NCBI GenBank assembly: GCA_964395765.1
Contig: CAYNCU010000045.1
Coordinates: 1 to 22,008, forward strand
Direction: 5' to 3'
Length of the DNA: 22,008 nucleotides
DNA from: DATDPY01 sp964395765
GTDB lineage: Bacteria; Bacteroidota; Bacteroidia; Cytophagales; Cyclobacteriaceae
The translations under genes and the position numbers were made by a program. The notes under the pieces are model-generated. The model saw nothing but the letters and a program-made list of their open reading frames with translations. It searched no databases and was not told the DNA's origin. This document shows, piece after piece, positions 1 through 8,194 of this stretch (position 1 is the stretch's first letter; the number at the start of each line of letters is the position of its first letter).

Positions 1-2699
1 TTCAATCCATGTTTCATGGCATTTTTAACGATCTGTTCCGATACCCATTTCGTCTGGCTGTAACCGAAATCAAGCAGGTCGAGATCCTGGTTGGTATCGG
101 TTTCAAATAAGGTGTCTTTCACCGCCCAACCGAAAATAAAGGTCGTTGAAATATGATTAAACACCTTTGTGCGGCCGTCAAAGGCAAGTTTAAGGATCTC
201 ATCAGTACCGATGACATTAATATTCCTCATATTCTGGTAATCGAGGAGGTAATTGACGGTAGCCCCGTTATGGTAAATGGTTTTAATATTATGTGCCAGG
301 AAATCCCATTGTTCCTTTGTCAGACCGAGATGGACTTTTGCCAGGTCCCCACAGACAGGGATCACTCTTTTTTCGAACTGGGTTTCCAGTTCAATAGGAA
401 TATCCCCGATATAATCCAGGGATGCCCGTAGGCGCTTTTTCCCTTCTTCTTCGTTAGCCGCGCGGATCAGGACGTAGATCATTTCATGACTTTGGTCCAG
501 CAGGCTTTTCAACAGAAAAGGTCCGAAAAAACCGGTCCCTCCGGTAAGCAATATATGATCGGGGATCGGCTTATGGGAATGACCATTCATGTGAATTTTT
601 GGTTCGAAAGAAAGGAATACATCTTTGGTCATCAATTTTCTTTCAAACTGCTGATGTTCCTTCTGAATCCGGCCGATCAGGTTTTTCAGCCTTGATACCG
701 CTGATGAGGACGCATTTTCAAATTCCGCTGCAAGTTCGAATATTTCAGCTACGCTGATCTTCTGAACCAGCCCGATATTGATTTTACTGGCCAGGGCATC
801 GGCGCCTTTTATTTTCAGCATTTCCTGGATTTCATGCATTAACACCACCAGGTCAACGGAATCAAGCCCGGCTGCGACCAGTGAATGTGTTTCGGTTCCG
901 GCAAGGTTATACTGTCCCCTCAGGATCTCGAGGATAGGGTTATCGATGATAGTACTATTGGACAGATCGTGCGGCTTGGGTTCATTATAAGAGTTCAGTA
1001 TGTTCAATTCCTTGTTCAGCCACATTTCCTTGGCTTTATGTCTTGCCACCTTACCTGAACTTGTCTTGGGAGTGCTCTTGGGAGCAATGAATTCTATTGC
1101 ATGAGGTTTAATATTCAGGTATTTACCGATGGCGGAAACAATTTGTTCCGGTTCGGGAAATTCCTTTGTACTTCTCACTTCGGCCAGCACAACGAGTTTT
1201 TCTTCATCCTCTTCATGGATATCAAAGGCGACCACGCATCCCCTCCGGATAAGATCTGAAGATTCTTCGACAATCTTTTCAATATCCTGAGGGTAATAAT
1301 TCAATCCGCGAATGATGATCATATCTTTGCTCCTTCCGCAGATATATAATTCCCCGTCATGCATAAATCCCAGGTCCCCTGTCCGTAAATAAGTTTCACC
1401 ATGATGGTTCTCCCCTGAAATCCTGGCTTCGAATACTTTTTCCGTAAGACCGGGATTGTTCCAGTAACCTGCGCATTTACCGGCGCCGGTAATCCATATC
1501 TCACCCACATTATCTTCCTGTAAAGCGATTTGATTATCCGGGTCAACAATCTTTACAATATTACCAGGCAAAGGCTGTCCGCAGCTCATGATCTGAGTTG
1601 CAGAATTGATTTCAAAAACCTCGCTGGTGACTTTAATTTTATTCAATTTGAGACTGTTCTTATTAACCGACAAGGAGGTACGGCCGTAATTGGAGACGGC
1701 GAGTGTATTCTCAGCTAATCCGTAGGCGGCGAAATGCGCTTCAGGATTGAGGCCATAGGGCTTGAAAGTATCAATAAAACGCTGGTAGGTATTATGACGA
1801 ACAGGTTCAGCGGCCGTCATAAGAAAACGGAGTGAGCTCAGGTCTAGTTTTGAAAGTGTTTCGGCGGATATTTTCTTGGGGCGGAGGCAGAAATCATAGG
1901 CAAAATTAGGAGCGGAGGAAGCGGTGGCCCTGTACTTGGTAATGGATTCCAGCCAGAGGGCAGGTCGGCTGATAAAATCAAGCGGTGAAAAGCCATAGGT
2001 AGTCCCTCCTTTCAATATCGTATATAAATAGTAACCGATCAAGCCCATATCATGATATTGCGGAAGCCAGGATACGCAAACCGGCATGTGGTCCACAACC
2101 ACTTCACCGTTATGAATGATATTTTTATGGCTAACGATAACGCCTTTGGGATTGCTGGTGGATCCTGAAGTATATTGAAGGAATAAAGTTTCCGAATAAT
2201 CTTTGGGAAATTCTTCCCTGTGCATGTTCCTGTAATCCTCGGTAATGATCCATTTTAGCTGAGCCAGTATACCCTGTTTAAAGGAAAACCTGGAAATATT
2301 CTTTTTCATCAGGTTCAGCTTAATGGACCAGTAATATTCCTTGCCTGTCAGTACGGCAACAGCCTGGCAATCCCTGGCGATATAGGTCATTTTGGATAAG
2401 GCGCCTTCGAAGCCGTACGAGGTGGGCGGATAAACCGGCACCGGGATCAGGCCGATCCTTGCGCAGGCAAAAAATGCACAGATCATCTCAAGCCCCGGAG
2501 GATAAGCAAGCAGTACCCTGTCATTCTTTGAATAACCGTAATCATGGTAAAGGTTTCCCGCGATCACATCAATCCGGTTAAGGAACTCCTGGTAGGTATA
2601 CTTTTCCAGTTCGTTCCCGTTAACATCGAGAAAACAAAATAATAATTTGTCCGGGTTGGTTTCGGTCCAATAATTCAGTTTATCAAAGATTGAATCCAT
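1..2699 (-). CDS. FAAL-ACP-thioester reductase megaenzyme (3' end outside window)
   Basis: An open frame of 899 codons runs from ATG at 2699 to the left edge with no stop. Residues about 1-570 form a fatty acyl-AMP ligase: the AMP-binding loop YTSGSTSNPKG is at 176-186, and SWLPQYHDMGL around 210-220 is the FAAL form of this motif rather than the CoA-ligase form. An acyl carrier domain follows, with the phosphopantetheine serine in AAGLDSVDL (Ser614). A Rossmann reductase starts at TGGTGFFG (719-726) and has a YSQTK active-site pair (Tyr880, Lys884), as in thioester reductases and carboxylic acid reductases. By family knowledge such a protein adenylates a free fatty acid, loads it on its own ACP and releases it as aldehyde or alcohol with NAD(P)H. 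It is the last visible gene of an operon with the P450 and desaturase genes, 57 nt after the P450 stop. The reductase C-terminus is missing here. The substrate is not known. Confidence 0.9.
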   Translation of the reverse strand, partial: MDSIFDKLNYWTETNPDKLLFCFLDVNGNELEKYTYQEFLNRIDVIAGNLYHDYGYSKNDRVLLAYPPGLEMICAFFACARIGLIPVPVYPPTSYGFEGALSKMTYIARDCQAVAVLTGKEYYWSIKLNLMKKNISRFSFKQGILAQLKWIITEDYRNMHREEFPKDYSETLFLQYTSGSTSNPKGVIVSHKNIIHNGEVVVDHMPVCVSWLPQYHDMGLIGYYLYTILKGGTTYGFSPLDFISRPALWLESITKYRATASSAPNFAYDFCLRPKKISAETLSKLDLSSLRFLMTAAEPVRHNTYQRFIDTFKPYGLNPEAHFAAYGLAENTLAVSNYGRTSLSVNKNSLKLNKIKVTSEVFEINSATQIMSCGQPLPGNIVKIVDPDNQIALQEDNVGEIWITGAGKCAGYWNNPGLTEKVFEARISGENHHGETYLRTGDLGFMHDGELYICGRSKDMIIIRGLNYYPQDIEKIVEESSDLIRRGCVVAFDIHEEDEEKLVVLAEVRSTKEFPEPEQIVSAIGKYLNIKPHAIEFIAPKSTPKTSSGKVARHKAKEMWLNKELNILNSYNEPKPHDLSNSTIIDNPILEILRGQYNLAGTETHSLVAAGLDSVDLVVLMHEIQEMLKIKGADALASKINIGLVQKISVAEIFELAAEFENASSSAVSRLKNLIGRIQKEHQQFERKLMTKDVFLSFEPKIHMNGHSHKPIPDHILLTGGTGFFGPFLLKSLLDQSHEMIYVLIRAANEEEGKKRLRASLDYIGDIPIELETQFEKRVIPVCGDLAKVHLGLTKEQWDFLAHNIKTIYHNGATVNYLLDYQNMRNINVIGTDEILKLAFDGRTKVFNHISTTFIFGWAVKDTLFETDTNQDLDLLDFGYSQTKWVSEQIVKNAMKHGL

Positions 2700-2756
2700 A
2701 AGGCTTTTGAGGTTAATAATATTATTTTAAAGGGTAATTTAACATTTTAAAGGATT

Positions 2757-4168
2757 TCACGACAATGTATTCTGCATTTTCATTTCTTCCTCGATCAGGC
2801 CTCTCTTCACAAATTTCATCCGGATGCCGTTTTCAGGCCGAAGAATGAGCATGGGCCGGTGATCGATCCGGATATCCGGCTCCAGTCTAAAATCATAATT
2901 CCGCAAAAGCGTCGTAAGGATCACCAACATCTGCATGGTAGCATAATTTCCTCCGATACAGCCTTTGGGACCGCCGCCAAAAGGAATATGACTAAAAGAC
3001 GCCTGTGTTTTCTTTTTCTCCGGTGAAAACCGGTCCGGGNNNNNNNNNNAAACGTTTCAGGATCATCCCAGTATTCGGGGGAATGGTGTACACCGTAGAT
3101 AAAGGCAATGATAGTCGTACCTTTCGCTATCTTATACCCCTCGAATTCATCATCTTTCATCGCCACTCGATCGACCATCCAGAAAGGAGGATAAAGGCGG
3201 AGTGATTCATCAATGACCTGGCTGGTATATTGAAAGCGTGGAATATCCTCGAATCCGATCGGAGCATCCCCTATTTCCCTTTTTATTTCATCCCTGATCT
3301 TATCCAGCACATCCGGATGATGACTTAACAGGTACAAGGTCCAGGATAATGCCGTTGAAGTGGTTTCATGCCCGGCCACCATTAACTGTATACTTTCCGC
3401 CAGGATCTGTGTTTCCGTCATGCCTTCACCGGTATCGGCATATTTGGCATCCATCAGGATCTGGAGAAGATCATTATAACGTTCCCCTTCCTTCTGTCTT
3501 TGCTTTATATATTTAAATATAATGTCATCGGAGCGGTATCGAAGCCGGTCATATTTATCCAGTTGGCCCGATACTCTGAACCAGGGATTCAGGTAAGGCT
3601 GTACAATTTGCTTTACCAGGAAGCCCTGGACTTCTGAAATAGTATTGCTGATAAATTCAAGCTCATCCTTTTTAAGCTTTGTACTGAACAGTGATCGCAT
3701 GACCATTTTGAAGGTAATGGTATTCATCAAATGGTGAATATTAATTGCCTTTGACAAAAGATGATTATCTGCAGCAGAAAAAGTTTCTTCCATCACGTCA
3801 TGCATCCCCTCGATCATGGCCGCCAGTTGTTTCTTATGAAATCCCTGCTGGATGAGGCGGCGTTGGGTCAGCCAGTACTTGCCGTGGGTAGTCAGCAATC
3901 CTTTCCCCAGGAAATGCACCATCCTCTTCATCTCAATTTCGGACTTATGGTAATTTTCATAATTATCCTTAAGGATATACTGGATCAAAGGGGCATAACT
4001 GGTGACGGTCGCCTTTTTTATGCCGCCGAAATGAAAAGAATAAGTCTGGCCAAGTCTGGCTTTATACTCACTGAAAATTTTAACCGGGTTATTCTTCATT
4101 CTTCCGGAATCAAGGAAAGATCTGTACCGCGGAATCTGAGGAATAGTTTTATAGTTGTTCAGTAACAT
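2757..4168 (-). CDS. Cytochrome P450, frame interrupted by a 10-N scaffold gap
   Basis: A haem monooxygenase, probably acting on a fatty chain given its neighbours. Before the gap there are 373 residues with the I-helix motif AGHETT (265-270) and the K-helix ExxR motif ESLRLYPP (Glu321, Arg324). They stop at DDPETF just before the Ns. Read straight through ten Ns the frame goes wrong and hits a stop at 2921. In the other frame the sequence after the gap reads PDRFSPEK, then the haem-ligand motif FGGGPKGCIGG (Cys codon 2958-2960), and ends at TGA 2757-2759. This gives about 467 residues, normal for a bacterial P450. The gene is therefore probably intact and only looks broken. No membrane anchor or fused reductase is seen, so it needs a separate electron donor that is not in the window. 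It lies between the desaturase gene (115 nt upstream) and the FAAL gene (57 nt downstream). Confidence 0.9.
3040..3049. other. Scaffold gap (10 N) inside the P450 gene
   Basis: Ten consecutive Ns. The flanking frames require a true gap of 3n+2 bases. The usual P450 pattern F-x-P-x-R-F suggests that exactly two bases (one codon shared with the flanking C) are missing, so the run is a placeholder and not a measured length. Confidence 0.95.
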
Positions 4169-4283
4169 GAGAATATTTAAATTTTAAAACAACAAATTCA
4201 AATCGAGGGACGGTTTATTAAATCTTACTCGTCATTTGCCTGATTCATGAAAGCCCGACCTGGGAATCTCCGTAATGGTTTTA

Positions 4284-5354
4284 TTAAACGTTTTCATTAT
4301 TACCCAGCTTTTTTAATAAATGGAAATGTTTAACAAGTGCCTGGTACATAGTTCTATTTTCCCTGTAGTTCACACCATATTCCTCTGCAGTTGATTTTAC
4401 AATGCCTGTCAGTACAGGGTAATGTGTATGGCAAATATTCGGGCAAAGATGGTGAATGATATGCTGGTGAAGTCCACCCAGGAACATGTTGGCAAAGAAA
4501 TTACGGGTAGAATAATCAGCCGTTGTGGCAAAGATATGATACACGTAATGTTCATATTCATCGGAAGACTTTGGAAACTGGGAGGTCTCAATCACATGCG
4601 TGGTCTGAAATACAAGGGTAGTAATAAAACCCATAATGTAATGGGTAACCAGGAAGGCCACCAGGATGGATCCAAAGGAAACAGGAAGGAATAGGAAAGG
4701 AAGAACGATCATGTAGCCAAGATAAAAAATTTTGCTGGCGAAAAGGATCACATATTCTTTCGCCGGGTGTTTTTTATTTTTGGTATGCCTGTAATCCGAA
4801 AAGAAAAAGAAATAGAAATCCTTGTAGAATACGAAATCGAGCGATACCACGCCATAAAACAGGAAAGCATACAGGTGCTGGTAACGGTAGATCTTTTTCC
4901 ACGGCGCATGGGGCGACAGGCGGAAAAGGCCGTGCGCCAGGATGGCTTCATCCTCGCCATAAACATTCATACAAGAATGATGGCCGCGGTGATGAAGGAT
5001 CCGCCACATGTAGGAATTTATGCCGCAGATATCCAAGGTGTAACTTAATAATTTATTTACGGTTTGTTTCTGTGAAATGGCATGGTGGTTGGCATCATGT
5101 GAAATATTGAGCAGGATGAAAACCTGGGCCAGCCCGTGTAACAGGTAGATAAGAAAGAATTGCCAGTAAACAAGATTAAACAGATAGAGGGATATATAGC
5201 TGACTACCAGCCAAAGCATGCCAACGGTGATTTTGGTGACCATGGTATTATCGGCCCGTTTGGAAATTTTCGTTTCTGTAAAGAATTGATTGATCCTTTG
5301 AAACAAGACCTTCGTGAATTTGGATTGATCAACGCCGGGTGCGGTAGCAATCAT
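4284..5354 (-). CDS. Membrane fatty acid desaturase (linoleoyl-CoA / acyl-CoA desaturase type)
   Basis: A 356-residue integral membrane di-iron desaturase. The three histidine boxes are HDANHH (86-91), HHRGHH (121-126, preceded by Trp117) and HQHIIHH (296-302, followed by LCPN). The third has the HxxHH form of the acyl-lipid and linoleoyl-CoA desaturase group. Hydrophobic segments lie at about 44-80 and in pairs at about 160-180 and 205-245, as expected for a fold that places the boxes on the cytoplasmic face. No cytochrome b5 domain is fused at the N-terminus, so an outside electron donor is needed. The start is ATG 5354, without a clear Shine-Dalgarno sequence. This is the first gene of the desaturase-P450-FAAL operon. 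By family knowledge it adds a double bond to a fatty acyl chain; the position cannot be read from sequence. Confidence 0.9.
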   Translation of the reverse strand: MIATAPGVDQSKFTKVLFQRINQFFTETKISKRADNTMVTKITVGMLWLVVSYISLYLFNLVYWQFFLIYLLHGLAQVFILLNISHDANHHAISQKQTVNKLLSYTLDICGINSYMWRILHHRGHHSCMNVYGEDEAILAHGLFRLSPHAPWKKIYRYQHLYAFLFYGVVSLDFVFYKDFYFFFFSDYRHTKNKKHPAKEYVILFASKIFYLGYMIVLPFLFLPVSFGSILVAFLVTHYIMGFITTLVFQTTHVIETSQFPKSSDEYEHYVYHIFATTADYSTRNFFANMFLGGLHQHIIHHLCPNICHTHYPVLTGIVKSTAEEYGVNYRENRTMYQALVKHFHLLKKLGNNENV

Positions 5355-5917
5355 GATGGGTAGTTGAAGGTCTTAGGTTGGATAATTATACAAATTAACG
5401 GCTGCTATATTTTTAAAAAATTGAGGTTTTGAAATTGATTTAATGGAATATAAAAATCCTTCCGGAAAGGAAGACAGATAAAGTGAGCCAGACAGGAATT
5501 TAAGGTATTCCGGTAGGAAAAAGCCAGTTTTAATACTCTTTTTCAACTTTTTATTTTCAAATAAGGTCTCTTATTTTCATCATGCCCATTATTACCTCCC
5601 GTTTTACCAGCCTCAAAAGCAATCAATTGTGAAATAAAACGATGAAAATAACCCCGCACAATGTCGAAAGATAAGGATAAAGTCAATAACAAACAACAAA
5701 TAAATTTTGATATTATCGGTGTAAGCAATTCCTGGAGGATCTTCAATTATTCGAATTATCGGTCTGGCCGATTCCAAAGATGTAAATAAGATGTATCATG
5801 GTAATCCTGATACAAAACGCCTGAAGCATTGTCATATTGTATTTATTCAAATTTTGAATCGGATTATTCTTCAACCTGAAATTTAATGTCCAAGAGGTGA
5901 TCGATTGAGGAAAGTTG
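5355..5917. other. Gene-poor AT-rich intergenic region
   Basis: 563 bases between the desaturase start and the tRNA. I see no convincing gene, hairpin terminator or repeat. The only promoter-like word upstream of the desaturase is TTAATTTG on the minus strand (5391-5398), one mismatch from TAnnTTTG and without a -33 partner, so the operon promoter is not settled. Confidence 0.6.
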
Positions 5918-5989
5918 TACTCGGTAGGGGAATCGAACCCCTGTTGCAAGGATGAAAACCTTGTGTCCTAACCCCTAGACGAACCGAGC
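5918..5989 (-). tRNA. tRNA-Glu (anticodon UUC)
   Basis: Read on the minus strand, a 72-nt cloverleaf starts GCTCGGT and ends ACCGAGT plus discriminator A. The acceptor stem is seven pairs, with one G-U at the first. The D arm contains CTAGGGGTTAGGACA, the anticodon arm holds TTC in the loop TTTTCAT, and the T arm is CAGGGGTTCGATTCCCCT... with the standard GTTCGAT loop. The CCA end is not encoded. A strong phylum-type promoter lies about 145 bp upstream. Confidence 0.95.
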
Positions 5990-5994
5990 AGCTA

Positions 5995-6022
5995 TTCAAA
6001 TTCCAATCTTCAATTTCCAATC
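5995..6022. repeat. Tandem pair of 14-bp repeats
   Basis: TTCAAATTCCAATC (5995-6008) is followed directly by TTCAATTTCCAATC (6009-6022), with one mismatch. The pair lies just upstream of the tRNA-Glu 5' end, inside its presumed leader. It may be low-complexity intergenic DNA. Confidence 0.7.
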
Positions 6023-6139
6023 TTTAATCGTTTACCCAAATTCAGACCTGAGCACTGTGTTATGATTCATTGACTACGTAAAACGTTTTCAATTAGTTTC
6101 AAAATACCTCAAAATAATCGGAAGATCTGAAAAGTGCTG

Positions 6140-6170
6140 CAAATATAGAGCCTCACCTATTCTTTCCAAA
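6140..6170 (-). promoter_or_regulatory. Consensus Bacteroidota promoter for tRNA-Glu
   Basis: On the minus strand TTTG (6167-6170) is followed by 19 nt and then TATATTTG (6140-6147). This is an exact match to the -33 TTTG / -7 TAnnTTTG pattern known for the Bacteroidota housekeeping sigma factor. The only gene downstream on that strand is tRNA-Glu, which implies a leader of roughly 140 nt. Confidence 0.75.
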
Positions 6171-6232
6171 ATTCAAAGTTCACAAAATTCATACTACTTC
6201 ACAATAAAATAATAAAAACAACCGGGAAGGCT

Positions 6233-6264
6233 GTTGATTTTAGACTGATTCGGGATTATTTTTG
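6233..6264 (+). promoter_or_regulatory. Promoter of gapA
   Basis: TATTTTTG at 6257-6264 matches the -7 element TAnnTTTG, and a TTG at 6234-6236 sits 20 nt upstream as a partial -33 element. The gapA ATG is 35 nt downstream and has no Shine-Dalgarno sequence. Confidence 0.6.
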
Positions 6265-6299
6265 GGCATTATTTTTTATCAACCTAAACTTTTATTGAA

Positions 6300-7319
6300 A
6301 TGTCAAAAGTTAAGATCGGAATAAACGGTTTTGGAAGGATCGGAAGACTTGTCTTTCGTGTTGCAGAAAATGATCCTGATGTCGAAGTAGTAGGCATAAA
6401 TGATATTCTCGACGTCGACTATATTGCTTATATGCTGAAGTTTGATTCCACCCATGGTAAATTTAACGGCACTGTCGGCGTAAAAGACGGCAAACTGATC
6501 GTGAATGACAGGGCTATACGAGTAACCTCAGAATCCAACCCGGCAGACCTGAAATGGAGCGAGATCGGGGCAGATTATGTGGCGGAAGCCACTGGTATTT
6601 TCCTTACCAAGGAAAAGGCGGAAGGCCATATTAAAGCAGGAGCCAAAAAAGTGATCATGACAGGTCCGTCCAAAGATGATACACCCATGTTTGTAATGGG
6701 CGTGAACCACAAGAAATATGATAAAAGCGTAAATTTTGTTTCCAATGCCTCCTGTACCACCAATTGCCTGGCCCCGTTGGCCAAGGTGGTAAACGACAAA
6801 TGGGGTATCGAAGAAGGTCTGATGACTACGGTGCATGCCACAACGGCCACACAGAAGACTGTCGACGGACCGTCAAAAAAGGACTGGAGAGGCGGTCGTG
6901 GTGCTTCCCAGAATATCATCCCCTCCTCTACCGGCGCTGCCAAGGCGGTGGGTAAGGTTATTCCCGAGCTGAACGGTAAACTCACCGGAATGTCTTTCAG
7001 GGTACCCACCCCGAACGTTTCCGTTGTGGATCTGACCGTCAGATTGAAAAATCCCGCTACTTATGAAGAAATAAAAACAGCCATGAAAGAGGCCTCTGAG
7101 ACCACGATGAAAGGTGTTCTGGGTTATACGGAAGATTCCGTGGTTTCCACAGACTTTAACGGCGATCCGAGGACCAGCATTTTTGATGCCGGCGCAGGGA
7201 TCCAGTTAAGTCCGACTTTCCATAAACTCGTGGCATGGTACGATAATGAATGGGGCTATTCAACCAAGGTTATCGAGCTGATTAAACATATGGCAACGGT
7301 TGACGGTGTTTTGAAATAA
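6300..7319 (+). CDS. gapA: Glyceraldehyde-3-phosphate dehydrogenase, type I
   Basis: 339 residues, the usual length for type I GAPDH. It oxidises and phosphorylates glyceraldehyde 3-phosphate to 1,3-bisphosphoglycerate with NAD+ in cytoplasmic glycolysis. The NAD-binding loop GINGFGRIGR is at 7-16, and Asp35 in GINDI suggests NAD rather than NADP. The catalytic motif SNASCTTNCLAP has Cys152, and His179 lies in TTVHATTATQ. The C-terminus WYDNEWGYS is typical. The gene stands alone on the plus strand with its own promoter and a terminator 20 nt after the stop, converging with the minus-strand glycan module. Confidence 0.98.
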   Translation: MSKVKIGINGFGRIGRLVFRVAENDPDVEVVGINDILDVDYIAYMLKFDSTHGKFNGTVGVKDGKLIVNDRAIRVTSESNPADLKWSEIGADYVAEATGIFLTKEKAEGHIKAGAKKVIMTGPSKDDTPMFVMGVNHKKYDKSVNFVSNASCTTNCLAPLAKVVNDKWGIEEGLMTTVHATTATQKTVDGPSKKDWRGGRGASQNIIPSSTGAAKAVGKVIPELNGKLTGMSFRVPTPNVSVVDLTVRLKNPATYEEIKTAMKEASETTMKGVLGYTEDSVVSTDFNGDPRTSIFDAGAGIQLSPTFHKLVAWYDNEWGYSTKVIELIKHMATVDGVLK

Positions 7320-7339
7320 AAATTTACTACCTATAAATT

Positions 7340-7374
7340 AAAACGGGTTGCGGAAAGGTTACCCGTTTTTTTTT
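7340..7374 (+). terminator. Rho-independent terminator of gapA
   Basis: AAAACGGGT (7340-7348) pairs with ACCCGTTTT (7361-7369) around a 12-nt loop and runs into a T tract to 7374. The stem contains the last codons and stop of the opposing glycosyltransferase gene. Read from the other strand it also has an A/T-flanked stem, so it may serve both directions. Confidence 0.85.
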
Positions 7375-8192
7375 GCTTCCTCGGCACGCCGGTACTGATC
7401 GTCATATTTCCGGGAAAAGGGAATAAAGAATTGCTTATCCCTGAAGGGTTGGGTTTGCGCCATGATATTAAAACCACAGGCAGTAAATAATTTTGACGCG
7501 TATATGAAATAGCCGTGGACGGGACATAAATCGGTCCAGACCGTATTTTCCATATCATATTTTACCTGGGATATCACATATAGTTCAGGAGAGATCATTN
7601 NNNNNNNNNCCGTTAACCTGGCAATATTCACCAGGTGTTCCACTTCTTCCAACGGGCCGGAATGCACGACAAACCATTTCTCGGACTTTGATAAGCGGGC
7701 CAACGCGCAATCATAATCTACTGAATGCTCCGGGTAAACCAGCCTGATATTTTCCACTTCCCCTGAAACCCGGGAAACAAAATCCGCATGTTCATCATCC
7801 AGGTATTCAAGAATATAGGATTTTGTAAAGGGGATTTCAGTGACTACCTTGGGTTTATAGACCTTCCATTTCACATTCCGTGTAATATATATGACTTCCG
7901 ATTTTCGCCAGTTAATGTTATTCAGTTCACCGAGTATCCCGTTTGAAAAACTGTCAATGATCACCATTTGCGGCCGTGTATTATCAAAAAGGTCCTGCAT
8001 ATAGGTTTCAAGCAGGCGGGAATGAATTTCAAATTCCCTGGGAATGAGAATCAATTCTTCCGAGCGGAAAAAACGGAACGCATAGGGAGAAGCCGTAATC
8101 ACTTTAAAACGATTGATATGCTGCATTCTTAAAAATGCGTCCGCCCGGACCAGGTGACCCAGCCCCCCACCCATCGCGTAATAAATTACCAT
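7359..8192 (-). CDS. Glycosyltransferase, GT28/MurG-like, with internal scaffold gap
   Basis: About 277 residues counting the placeholder. The N-terminus YYAMGGGLGHLVRADAFL has the glycine-rich loop with GH that is typical of MurG-type GT-B enzymes, and the C-terminal part has a QPFRDKQFFIPFSRKYDDQ stretch like the donor-binding end of that group. Ten Ns at 7600-7609 interrupt it but the frame is kept, and both sides read as protein. The donor and acceptor are unknown. The start ATG 8192 is only 2 nt after the lipoprotein stop, so the two are surely co-transcribed. It is the last gene of the module; its stop (7359-7361) lies within the gapA terminator stem. At this size it is shorter than MurG, so sequence may be missing in the gap. 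Confidence 0.7.
   Translation of the reverse strand: MVIYYAMGGGLGHLVRADAFLRMQHINRFKVITASPYAFRFFRSEELILIPREFEIHSRLLETYMQDLFDNTRPQMVIIDSFSNGILGELNNINWRKSEVIYITRNVKWKVYKPKVVTEIPFTKSYILEYLDDEHADFVSRVSGEVENIRLVYPEHSVDYDCALARLSKSEKWFVVHSGPLEEVEHLVNIARLTXXXXMISPELYVISQVKYDMENTVWTDLCPVHGYFIYASKLFTACGFNIMAQTQPFRDKQFFIPFSRKYDDQYRRAEEAKKNG
7600..7609. other. Scaffold gap (10 N) inside the GT28-like gene
   Basis: Ten consecutive Ns. The frames on both sides agree if the true gap is 3n+1 bases, which ten is. Since the other gap in the window is also exactly ten, the real length is uncertain. Confidence 0.95.
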
Positions 8193-8194
8193 AA

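Larger units (their letters stand above)
5990..6299. other. tRNA-Glu / gapA divergent intergenic region
   Basis: 310 bases holding the 14-bp tandem repeat, the minus-strand tRNA promoter and the plus-strand gapA promoter. No other gene is seen. Confidence 0.7.

Noticed and set aside
2921..3039. Alternative P450 C-terminus ending at 2921
   Set aside because: It exists only if the gap is taken as exactly ten bases; it lacks the haem motif, which is present in the neighbouring frame.
5661..5789. 42-codon plus-strand ORF (MSKDKDKVNNKQQINFDI...)
   Set aside because: The first part looks protein-like, but there is no promoter or ribosome site, the end is not convincing, and I know no homologue. 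Kept only as a candidate for a conservation test.
5543..5949. Two minus-strand ORFs of 67-68 codons
   Set aside because: The first uses a TTG start; the second reads from within the tRNA-Glu gene. Composition is like random AT-rich DNA.
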